64,000 nucleotides of DNA, taken from Tamarix chinensis (lineage: Eukaryota > Streptophyta > Magnoliopsida > Caryophyllales > Tamaricaceae). This document shows, in pieces, positions 1-12,800 of the stretch. The notes below the pieces were generated by a model. The model had not been told where the DNA came from, searched no databases, and was given only the letters and a program-made list of their open reading frames with translations. Numbering within the stretch: position 1 is the stretch's first letter; each line of letters opens with the position of its first letter. The position numbers and the translations under genes are program-made. Location: NCBI GenBank assembly GCA_030549775.1, contig CM060180.1:81189672-81253671 (forward strand), read 5' to 3'.

Positions 1-3000
1 GGATTCTCCCATCTGCCTAGCCACCTTTTCTCACTTTCATCTCTTCTACAGAGCACCACTCCCCGCCAATCACATGTTTATTCATTTCTCTTGCTGACAT
101 CGCCAAATGAAAAAAAGTGAGGGATAAAAAATGACAAAAAGCTAAAAATAAATAAATAATAACAATAAATTGTTTGCCTCTTGTGACTAAATTGAGGCTA
201 GTAGCTGTTTAATGAATTTGGTACCAATATTAATATTAGTTGACGATAAATGTGTGGTCCCTCTAGAATTTTTGGAGGAAGAAGCAAAATTAAAATTAGA
301 AAAAAAAAATCAAACCAGATTACAACAAGCCATAAGATATGAATCTAGATTCCTTCAATGACTTAAGAATGAATTGAATAGCAATAAAGAACATCATCAG
401 CCATCATTGCAGGATAACCTTAAAAAAATGTCATCTTTTTCCAAATTTCGTCAAAATAAGCTTTAAATCTGATTGAGGCTGCTGGGTTAGCAGGAGAATG
501 AAGAAGCAGGGGCACAGTGGGGCACAGGAACAAGTGAAGGACGAAGAAAGGGGTCGGATTTGGCGATAGAAAATGAAGGAAGGAGGTAGCCAAAATTGAC
601 ATACACAATCTCTGACAATTGTTAGGCTGTATTTTAATAGAATTTGAACATAAGAACATAGTTCTTAAAATCCCAATTCGATCCTACAATCCAAAAGTTA
701 CAAAAAGATCCATGATCCATGGTAGAATATTAAAATAGTCGAATAGTTATAGAATTTTAGGATCCTATAGTAGAATTATATAATCTTAGGTAAATTCCTA
801 CACACTTACTATTTTTCCTCTTATGTCACATATATTTCTTTCTTAATCACCTAATTCTTAACTCTATTATTTTGCAGCATGTTTTTAAAATGAGCTGAAG
901 AAAGAAAATATAACTTAGATACTACTAAGAAAATGAATTCGATTGTTAAAGTAAAATGTTGTCAAAGAATGTAATATCCACCTAAATGGTAAAATAAATA
1001 TATTCAATTTTACAATATTAAAATTAATATTGGTTTTTTTCTTTTTTTTTAAGGTCATGTTAAATTAAATTCTATTGATTTCAAAATTAATATTTTTTTC
1101 TTATTTTTTTAGGGTTGTGTCAGCTATATAATACAAAAAAGCTTTGGTTTATGGTGCACGGTCCATATAGTAACTTAATGTGTATGCATATAGCCAAAAA
1201 CAACTTTTTTATCTTGATTCATCAAAATTTTAAAAGCCAACATAATTTTTATTTTTGGATTTACTGTCTTAAGTGATAAAAAAAAATTGTCATCTCATTG
1301 CTCCCGTCATTATCATCCATGTTCTTCATTCTTTATGTTTATTATATACTTTAAACACAATAAGTTGTATGCATACAATTGAATAGCGGTCTCACTACAA
1401 CATAACAACTTTTATTTAGCGGTTTTTGAGTCAGTAGTGAAGCAAAATTACCAATACGCTACAATTCTAAAATTTTGCATTTATTGGCTGATAAATTGCC
1501 GATAAATCAAAAAATATCACCAATAAATTGGCAATTTATTGAGAATTGAAAAAAGCATGCATGATAATTTTTTCTTATTCATTTATTATATATATAATGG
1601 ATCAAGTTACTATTGAATTATAACAAAGAATTACTATCTAGTCCCTATACATTTACTACTAAATAACATGTATTTTTTTTATAATAAGACAAATTTAGGG
1701 TTATTTGGACAATTTAGCATATAGTGACTCACTTACAGAATTCTAATATAATATAAAATACTAGTTTATTGAATATTTATATTGAAATGATCAATAAATA
1801 ACAATATGAGTATATAGTAAAATAAAAATAAAAATTCATGCCGCGATGACCTCAACGCATTATTTATTGGTCATGACACTCTGATACCTCAGCACTGTGA
1901 CTTCGCGACTGTCCAATACTGCGACACCACGACTGCAAACGCGGCCACGATTTTATTGCTTAATTGTATGTTACCTATACCCATAATCTTATTATAATTT
2001 TCACTTTTCATTTGATAATCTATGCTTGATGTGTTGACTTAATATAATTTCTAATATGTAAAACAATTTTACTACCTGGAAGTTGCTACAACTCAATCGA
2101 TGACTATAGCTTAAGAATGTACTTTTTATATTCTTTTTACTTAAAATATGTTATTTTATATTATTATGGCTTTTGTAGGATCTTATGATCCGATCCTGAG
2201 CCTCTAAATCAATCTTAAGTAGAACTTTGAATCTAACAATCTTGTTTTATTAGAATATAATAAATAATTAGATTAGGAAGTAAATAGGTAATCAGGAGTT
2301 AAAATGCAGACTAAGAGAGAGATGGTATAGGTTTATCTGTTGCTGCAAGTTAATGAGAGGATGTGGAACAAATTCGGATCAAAAATAAATCTACAAGAAT
2401 TAGATTAAATTTTATTTTATTTTTAAATACAGGGGCCAACATAAATAAATAAATATATGATATTGTGCTATAGAGGGAACAAAGCATTGTGTAACTCCCT
2501 AGAAAGGGAACATCATTGTCCTGCATATCAAAGGAAAATGACCCCTTTCTGTGCATACTTCATGCTGCTACAAGGTTTACGCCTATGCACAATTTACAGT
2601 ATAGCTATAGCCTGCGATTGTATAAGAACTTCTGGGATATTTTGCCGTGTTGGTTATGTTACTTCACTAATGACACAAAAAAACAAAAAAGTGTTGATAA
2701 GGTTTGAAAAGGTGGTGCTTCATGATCTGTTTGATGTAGAAACTAAACCTTATTTCATTCCATCTTCCACCCCTTCCCAACACCACTGCAGCAAAGCAGC
2801 GTAGTAGCAATCAACAGATCAGCTATCCACAAGGTACCAGCACAGGCTGCTTCATAATACCCAAAAAAATAAAGCAGCAGCAAAAGCTCATAACCATGTC
2901 GTGTCAACCCACGCTTTCTGGTAGACAGCAGAGAGAACATTGGAGAGGCGAAGGACGGAGAGATTACGATGATGTTCTCACCTAGAACTACAACATTTTT

Positions 3001-3831
3001 CTAGGTAGTAAGTGGCTAGACGTGGATATTTCTTCTCATAAATTGAAGATGAAATTCACAAGGAGAGTGTGGCGATTAACTATGGGTGGTAAGTGGCTGG
3101 ACATGGATATTTCTTCTCAAAAATAGAAGATGAAATTCCCAAGAAGAGTGTGGTACATGAAATAAAATATATTCCAGTACACTGATATATCTCAATATAT
3201 ATCAGATTTGTGGGTTGTCAATATGTGAAATAAAAATCAAATCGCATAAGCCTATCGATGTTTATGAGACATTTTGGCTGATATATTCAGATATTTAACA
3301 ATATTTTATTCATATTTAACAATATATGCCCATATTTGTTGTAGTAAAAATTATTTAAAAAAAAAATTCACACCACGCTAACTGCTATACCAATTATTAT
3401 TCACAACACTGTGATCACAACACAATTATAGCGCCTAGTATGGCGATTAACTATAGGGAGTTTGCAGAGAGAACTTGGCACAATGGAGGCTTAAGACACC
3501 AAAATTAAGGCGATGAATAAGAACCTTAGACAACTGTTACCGCGATCACTTTTTATATGAACAATTATGTTTTCAATCTTATTTTACATGAGCCATTGGT
3601 TTCACATCCAACCAGTAGCTTGACCAGTTTGGTCACCAATGTAATTTTGGCAATTATCATCTCATGGCAGGACACAATCTACTTTTGAAAGATGCAATCT
3701 ACACTGTCAATACAAAGCTTATGCAACACACTCTAACTACTCCAAAACTACATAAATGAGATATCACTTGAGGGTATGAACAGGAAATGGGATAAACTCT
3801 TGTATGAGAAGTTAAGTGGTTAATGAAGTAC
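1..3831. other. Start of intron 40 of DExH14 (donor at 3830-3831), cut by the window edge
   Basis: Exon 40 is followed on the minus strand by GTACTTCATT. No downstream exon of the second Sec63 domain can be found as far as position 1, on frame or motif. The stretch is AT-rich, with a locally GC-rich patch near 1840-1940 and a direct duplication (3005-3072 and 3087-3153). The open frames present are short and unlike the family. The intron is therefore at least 3.8 kb, unless the gene is broken here. Confidence 0.7.
3005..3153. repeat. Tandem duplication of about 68 bp in intron 40
   Basis: Unit 1 is 3005-3072 and unit 2 is 3087-3153. Shared: TAAGTGGCT(A/G)GAC, TGGATATTTCTTCTCA, GAAGATGAAATTC and AGAGTGTGG. 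A GGCGATTAACTAT spacer between them reappears near 3440. Perhaps a fragment of a larger local duplication. Confidence 0.85.
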
Positions 3832-6800
3832 CAGTCTTCGGAACAAATATGTCCAAGTCAGATAATGGACAGCATCCTCTTTATGACAAATTGTGCCAGA
3901 AACTATCTCTGCATTGAAGTGATCATGTAGCCGCTCCCTCAGACTACTCTCCACCGGAAAAGGTTCATACAGAAACTGCAAGCACATAAGAATAAGGTTT
4001 TTCCCTTGCCCTTCAGGAATGCTAAACTACTTGCACAATATTTTCTCCCAAGCAGCATCGAAATTTCACCTTTTTGTAGAAACTCTTTTTGGGTTCATGG
4101 ACCAAAATTACTGCTTTTCCGTACTGATCAAATTGAGGCCTCCCAGCACGACCCATCATTTGCAAGATATCTGTGATGGGAAAATCAACATACCTTTTCA
4201 TTTTCCCATCATAATATTCAGTACCCTATGCAGCATATTCAAAGGTTAAAAAATATGGTTAGAAACGGCTTTGGGCCTAGGCAATCGACCATCAAATGGA
4301 TGACAAACCAAGAACACAGATACAACAAAAAAATTGACAAGTACCAAGAAAGCATAATAACTGTGATGAGTAATATCTACCCAAGAAAACTACATAGCTA
4401 CTAGTTCCTTGAGATCTGCCAATAAAATCATGGTAATGTTTCTCACCTTGATAATAACCAAATGGGCTGGAAGGTTTACACCCCAGGCTAACGTGCTAGT
4501 TGACACTAGTACCTGTCAAAGCATGAGACAAATCTATCATCAACTCGGTGTGTCTCAAAGGAAGGATTGCATCTCTCAGCAGAATCAACGGACATGCAGA
4601 AAATATCACAATGAAAATATGTGCCACAATAAATAAAAAAATGGATCATTAAGTATAAATACAATCGCTAGCCAATATGTATAAGCAAATAAAAAAACAA
4701 AAACCAGAAAAAACCACCTGAATCTTGTTGTTTGCAAACATCTCCTCCACTGTGGACCTGTCTTTGTCATTTAGGCCAGCATGGTGCAAGCCAATGCCAA
4801 ATTGGAGGGTATGTCTCAGGTTTTGATCAGTTATTTGGGAGAGAATCATCTGTAATGCATCTTCTGGCATGTTCAAAAAGAGCCTGGGATGCTCATCAGA
4901 AGCTGCAAACTTTTCCAGAACAAGGAATGGCCCATAACTACCAATATCAGGAAATTGAAGATTTTGCGGGCAGTTTTTTTATGAGCGAAAGCTTTGTTAA
5001 GGGAATGAATCACGTGAAGGAGATTGTTGATAACTTACCTGAATCAGATCTAAGGCTGTAAGCCTTGTTTGTCTACGAGATGAAACAAATATGAGAACCG
5101 GCTTTGTAGGTGAATGTGAGCATATAGCCGCATATGTGGGCTTATTCATGCTATTCATCCTTGGACAATAAAATTTTCCAGGGTATCCCTAAACAGAATT
5201 TAAACTTTCAATTTTTCAAGATTTCATGAACAAATAGATATCAACTTCCAATGAACAACTTGGCAGCAAATAAGATTCCATGGATTTTTAAATTAATTAA
5301 TCAGCAATTTAATGGCACCATCAAAAAGTTAAGTTCTCAAACGAATTAATTGGTATTGACCATACACACTTATTAAGGAAGTATTGACTTGAATCAAATG
5401 TGCAACATGAAATCAAATGCTAAGAAAAATAAACAATTCAAGAATCATGTGCAAAAGAAAAAACCAAGCGCATAATGATGGCCAATTCCTCTTTATCATG
5501 TCCCACACACAGCACAAAGGGGCACTGACAGAGGACGAATGAAAAAGATCCTAGAACACATTGTGGCCTAGACTAAAAAGTAACGACCAGCGACATGAGA
5601 TTAGTCTGACTTCTCCATCAAAAGCTAGAAGACAAGTCATTTCTTTCACAATAGATACATACATACATCTCGCAGGTGCATGGATAGAAAAGAACATCAT
5701 ACATGTACAAATTAATGGATATGCTCAGATGTCGAAGCATAGAATTTGGAATGATGTTCATTTGAGGGAACGCATCCATACACAGTACTTCACTATCACA
5801 TAAACACTAATCATTTCCATCCAATGCCTTCACAGTTACAATCCTTCAATTGGCCTCCGAAAAAAAAAAATCATCCTCTCCTTCATTCTAACCATGCCTC
5901 CATAACTCATTCAAAACCACCACAGACAACCCCATACATGTAGTTAAGTCAACGGCCATCCACACCAATAATCCCCCATTTTAGATCTCTATTGTATCCA
6001 AGTCCCATCCATCTCCATCGCCCATTGATTAAATTCACTTTATTTTACATAAGTAGTTATAACGTAATAGTACACGCATCACCTTCGATTATGAATAAGA
6101 CTCAAGGTAGAGAATTAACTAATCAAGTTAATTCGCTAACCATCTTGGCCTACTTCTTTGTCTTACTAACCATTGACAACCTTATAATCCACCAGGGGAA
6201 GGTTGCCGCCACCTTGCACATACTCACACAATTATCTTCCTCTGAATCTATAATCCTCCTAAGAGAATAGGGTAAAAAAAGGTACCATTTGGAGTCCAAA
6301 ACCCTTACAAGTCAATAAGAGGTGAATGAGGATTGATCCATCTTAGAGGACCGCAATGAAAACATACAAAGAAGACAACATATGGAGTACTAGTATACAG
6401 GTGAGAGTTATTGAAGGCATAGATGCTTCAAGGGGTAATGTTGTGAAAAAACATTAGCTGAATCTTTTAGAAGGGTTCTAAGAGAAATCCACATCTAACA
6501 AGGCAATACATGTATTCAAGGAGCCAACCCCGGCAGTGGGGTAAGGTGGTAATGATTCGGTTTAGTAATAAGTATAAAAAAGGATATTAGGTTTCATAAC
6601 ACAAGGCCTATTAGGTTTAAAATTTTGTTTCATAATATAAGTCATTTTATGAAATATATCAACAATTAAATACTTTGTTTCCAATGCTAACCTTATTTTA
6701 ATCTTTTCCCCATTAAATAGGTAAAAAATATTCAATTTAATATAAGGGTATATTCTAAATAGTATGTTTACCTCATAGGTCAATCGACCTTTGTTTTGAT

Positions 6801-9800
6801 GATAACAAACTTATTTATGAATTTGACTTATTTTGTTAAGTGTGTATGTGTATCATAGTAAAAACAGAAGTATTCAACACTTAACTAAGCTAAGGAGAAA
6901 TAAGAAGATCAAGCCTGCAAATTAATCCCAAATACAAGCAAAAGATAATAAAAGAAAACTCTAGCTTCAAGTCCTTCAATTTCATATGTAGAATATACAA
7001 ATCATAAAAGGATAAGCAAGTGTACTCAAAAAACCAAGACTCAAGCTTCAAATAATATGTTATAGGCTTACAGTCTTAGGTTTTATGTACACATGATTTA
7101 CATATTGAGCACTTAACTTTTCAATGATATGGTATTTCTAATCCTATTTAAAAATCCATTTAAAATATTATAAAGTGATTTCATGCATAAAAAATCTTTA
7201 TAAGTATTTAAACAAAAGGATATTCAATAGTAGCCATTTTTTAAGCTCCTATCCATCTTAAAGTTGACTTATAAAATTCACCATAAATTTTATAGAAATT
7301 ATTTTTAGATGAATAATAATTATTAGGAAAGCTTAAGATGTCTACTTTGCAGTAAAAATAATTATATAAAAAGGAACTCGATTTCGAGATTTTTAACTAA
7401 AGTTACGATCAATTTTGTAAAGGTACATGAAGCTGAAAACTAGACGATCGATCGACTAGTTTAAAAATTGATCAGACGGTCAGGGCATTTTTAAAAATTC
7501 TTGCTTGTTATAATTCAACCGTTGGAGTACTTTTTAACCAATGGCTAATGCTGATTTTTCTCATTTTTTAGCACTATAAATATCAGTTGTTAGAATCAAG
7601 CTAGCACAATTATCCTAAAATCATCATTTCCGCATCTTACAAATAATCAAAGAGAGTTTTGATTTTACAATTTTTAATCCAAATCAAGCTTCTCTAATGC
7701 TCAATTTGTTCTTATTTAGTTAGAGTGATCATAAACCTGTAATTATTATTTCTCTAGCTATATCAAAATCTTCACTGGTAATTATTCACTTTCATATGCT
7801 ATCTATTCTTATTCTATTCATTCAAACTCATCATCTCAAATACAAGTAAAAAGTGATGTGTTGTCTAATATTCCTAAAAGAGCTTATTGAAATTGAAGTA
7901 TCATAAACCAAGAGAGAATAATTAGACAAAGTAAAAACCATCTCTTAGAGGATCATTGACACTGTAGGCTCATAAACTAAGTGAAGAGTGATCATCATCA
8001 AATACCTACAACAAATAAAGAGAGATTTAAATCCAAAAAGCAAAACTTTTTGACAGTGGAGGTAGAGAAAATTTGAAGATTTCCTAAACCACTATAAATT
8101 ATGTGTTTATTGTTTGTCATCCTTCTAATTATTTCTTACAAAATTTTAATTTGATATTATTGTTACAAAATACTCCATTCACCCCTCCCCTCTAAAGTAT
8201 CCATACGCATTTACATAGTAGTTTTAGCTCTAGGATCATAGATGGTTAAAGGCTCCCTTACAAGAGTATAGTTACAAAACATTAATCATTGCAATTCTCA
8301 GTTTTTACTTTTATGAGCATACTAAATCATAATCCAAAGTTTTTGGGGCAACTGTCACACTAGGATTTGATCTAGAAATGCTAGGAAACTAATGACACCT
8401 AGACAGTGTTTGGAAAGGCGCACCCAAATTTAAATATTGGCTTATGAATCAAGCTGAAAGAAAAAATTCATCTTGGCATGGTAATCAAGAAATGCTGGGA
8501 AACTAATGATTCAGTTTGGTAATAAGTATACCAAAGAAGACAGCGTATGGAGTACTGGTATGAAAGTGAGTTATTGAAGCCATAGATGCTTCAAGCGGTT
8601 AAAAACACAAGCTAAAGCACAGTCATATCATTAAATTGAAAACAAACTATATGATATTACCTGAATATGAACTTCAAGAGGCACAGGGCGAACACTGGGC
8701 TTAAAATTAAAGAGTCCAGTCTCTCCAACTCCCAACCAGTCAGCCAGATCCCTAATCATCAGAAACAAAATAAGGAGAAATAACTGCTCATAGAGAAGAA
8801 AAAAAGAGGTCGAATGAATAGCCCTCTGAAGCACTAATTTGAGTCCAGTGATACATACAACACTGTTAATGGACATAAATTATTTCTTTTCTTCTTTTTT
8901 TTCAACAAAGAAAAAACGAATCTCTAAATTTTCCTTTAGACTGCTATCGCATTCATAATGACACAACATTTTCATTGTGCTATCATTTCATAATTATTAC
9001 ACCACTACTAAGCCCCCCGCCCCCTCCCAAAAAAACAATGGGCAGGATTCCATATTGAGCTGTTATCGTTTTGCAGTTTCCTCTCCAGGATCATTCGCTT
9101 GACAAGTTAGGCAACTGATCTGGATCTTCACAAAGAACTTCATGTCATCTGCCTGATGAACCTAGCTAAATATAATAGGTTTTAGCCTTGGTGTGTTAGG
9201 CAGACAAGCTATTAAGGAGAGTTAGCTAAGTAACTTCTCAGCAATAGGTCAAATTATTTCTTTTCTTTTTTTTTTCAACAAAAAAGGATAAGGGATCTCT
9301 AAATATTCCTTTAGACAGCTATTGCATTCATAATGACACATTATTTTCGTTGTGCTATCATTTCATAACCAGTATACCACTACTAAGCCCGCCCACCCCC
9401 CTCTTTTCCCAAAAAAACAATGGGCAGGATTCCATATTGAGCTGTTATCATTTTGCAGTTTCCTCTCCAGGATATTTCACTTGACAAGTTAGGCAACTGA
9501 TCTGGATCTTCACAGTGAACTGCATGCCATCTGCCCGATGAACCTAGCTAAATATAATAGGTTTTATCCTTAGTATGTTAGGCAGACAAGCTATTAAGGA
9601 GAGCTAGCTAAGTGACTTCTAGGCAACAGATCAAACATAGATGCTGGAACTATTGATTTATATGCCACAATGTACTAATAAATATCCTAAATATAGCTAG
9701 TACGTATGACTAAGCTGGGGTTTCTTAAAGTTGATTAATGGAACTGGTCCAAAACCTCAACAGAATATCGAATTGATTTAGATCTGCATGTTTATACAGC

Positions 9801-12800
9801 TCAAAGTAAGAAACGATCAATAACATGAGAACTAGGCAATACTATGCTGTATGATAACACAGAAAAAACCAAAGTACAAAAGTCAAGAACTTTTCAGCTA
9901 TATCCAAGTAACCTGACACGGAAAAACATCATCAACATACCCTGCATTGGCCAAAGCCGTTGAAAGACCCACAAACCGCACTGGACACTCAGTCTGTGAT
10001 GATATATATCTCATTCTTGAAACAATAACCTGGAAGTAAACTTCTCAACTTATACTCCAATCACAACAAAAATGGGACGCAGAGAAATGTAAATTAAAGA
10101 TAATCAAAAAACAAAAAACATTGAGATGCCAACAAAAAAAGAAATCCTGCATCACTAAACTTATTCAACTGTCTACTTCTAATTCCACATGCAAGATAAA
10201 CCAATCATCTAAACTTTAAAAAATATCATAATCAGAATCATTACATATAGCAGAGAAAGAAGAGAGAGGATGTTGTTAGCATTTGAGAAAGCAGAGTTAG
10301 AGGAGCAGTAGGTCTAATAGGCACTGTTTGGTTATTATTCACGACCTGTTACGTTTTGGAAAACTTCAAAACTGACCTAACCCTCTTATCATAGTTTACA
10401 ATTAAGTATGCATCCAAACATTAACAAAATAATTAAAGCATACATCCCCAAAAGGTCGATATACATCATTCGGCCGATTACTTACCCAAATGATGCCAAT
10501 TTATTATGAAAGTGATATATCAGTCATGGAGTTGTAGATATTGAACCTCCATTTAGAAGGAACAAAAGGAAAAATGAAAGATAAAGTGGGAAAAAAGGGT
10601 GAGAAGCGAAAAATGATGACACAGACAGGCAGCATAATAGAGAACGGGAAGGGGAGTCAAAAGACTGAACTCTATTTATCAAGCTTATTTGCTGCATAGA
10701 ATTCAAAAATACCATAGGAACAAAGACTTTGGAGCTCTAAAGCTCCAGTACTCCATAAAAGATACCAATATCACTCAAATATGCTACAGAATATAAGGAC
10801 CCTTTTGTCAATCAAGACGACAAAACAGAGGTCAAATACCGTAGCTAAACTTGTGAAAGTGTGAAACCACTTGTATTAATAAGGAAAATATTCTTGCAAA
10901 AATCATAGTAAATAGTTATCATAACTCAATGGAGATGTGAATTCAGATTTGATCAACAAAGAGAAGTCGAAGAAAACAGACCCCAAATATTCCAAGAGGC
11001 CCAGTCTATTAAGGGTTGTTCTCCTTGGCTTATTTTGATGATAAACTCTGATCATGATCTGAATTAAAACTTTCAATGAATTATTATTAATATTTTTATA
11101 TTATTATTATTATCGAAATTAATATTTTCATTATTATTATTATTATGATCATCATCAAATTAGCCGACAAAAAATAGACAATAAGTCTGGGACAGATAAG
11201 ACCGTGATACCCATCCTATACCATATCAAATTCTAGAACATCTATAAATATTCAGTAAGCTGGCCAGATCAACAATTCGATACAAATGAAGGCTCCAACC
11301 AGTAATATCCATGCAGGGGATCAGCATAGTGACTGGCTTATACTGAGCATCATGCCCATAACAATTCATCATGGTTAGTAGAAAATATACCTCAAGAATT
11401 GGACCACGATCAGCTCCAAGTAGATGAATCTCATCCAATATCATAAGGCCTACCTGTAAATCAAATGCAACTAATTGTGAGTAGATTAATCCCATGATGT
11501 GAAAGTAAATGATATATATTGATGTTTTTAGACACACCCTTCAATTTTTAATAGTTGTTTGAAAATAAATTGTATAAAAAATGTAAGTTTTAAATTTTGA
11601 ACTGCAAACAGTCTACTTACCAAACTGAGTATTAAATGAAACTAAAAAATGCACCACAATGCTTATCTTGTAAAATAAATGAAAAATATATAGGTGAAAA
11701 GAATGAATTCTATGTTAGATACAATAATAGGTTGAGAAACATTAACCTTCTTAACATAACTTCGAGTGTGCCAATTACGACTGATTCCATCCCATTTCTC
11801 AGGGGTGGAAATTATAATATCAGCTGATAAAAGGGCCATCATATCAGGGGTATAATCTCCTGTCATTTCAACCTGGGCAATTCATTCGTATCAAAATTCA
11901 AACATACACAAAAAGCAACAGCATCTCTGTGAGTAGAGAAAATATGAACACAAATATTATACCATATCCTTGCCCAACTGAGTCACAAGACGTCTTTTCC
12001 AATCACTCATCCTTTCTCGCACAAGGGCCTTCAAAGGGGCAATGTAGATGACCTACATGCATAAAGTGATAAAAGTTTGCAACATATGCCATAATAATGA
12101 ATCAAAAACCACCAAAGCAGCCAGAGTTATTCTTCACATAAAAAATACAGATAAATTATAATCAATAGTTAAAGATAAATTCCACATTAATCATCCACTT
12201 TAGTTACCTTTCTTTTCCTTTTTTACACAAGACTGTCAAAGTATGGTCACAAAACATTCATTGGTGCATCTAGGTTCATAAATGCACAGTTACCTTTTTT
12301 TCCCCTTTTTTATACTCCCTCTGTTTTATAATACGAGGCATATTAGGTTTCAAGTGTTGTTTCATAATAAAATGTATCGACAATTAAATGCTTTGTTTCC
12401 AATTCTAACATTGTTTTAATTTTTTTTCCAAATAAATGGTTAAAAAATATTCAATTCAATATAAGGTCATATTCGTAAAGTAGTTTGAGCCCTAGGAACA
12501 TAATGGTTAAAGGCTCCCTTATAAGAGTATGCTTACAAAACATTCATCGGCTCACTTCTCAATCTTTAATTTTATGACAATCTACTAAATCATAATCCAA
12601 AGTTTTTGGGACACTTGTCACTAGGATTTGACCTAGAAATGCTAGGAAACTAATGAAACCTAAACAATGTTTGGAAAGACGCCCCTCAAGTAATGTAGAA
12701 GCCTGTCAACACTTTGAACATTGACTCATGAATCGTGTTGGAAAGAAGAAAATTTTGATTTATGACAAAGCATATTTACCCTACAATATGAGTACCATTT

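Noticed and set aside
1387..1440. CACTA-type transposon end (CACTACAACATAACAACTTTT)
   Set aside because: Only one candidate end; no matching inverted end with a 3-bp duplication was found. CACTACAAAAAAA near 46150 is likewise single.
1446..1448. STA instead of SAT in cassette 2 as a damaging mutation (residue numbers)
   Set aside because: I recall STA at this position in ASCC3-type second cassettes, and all other motifs are intact.
4649..5061. Separate small genes around 4.6-5.1 kb
   Set aside because: The minus-strand frames are exons 36-37 of the helicase read into introns; the plus-strand frames are their shadows.
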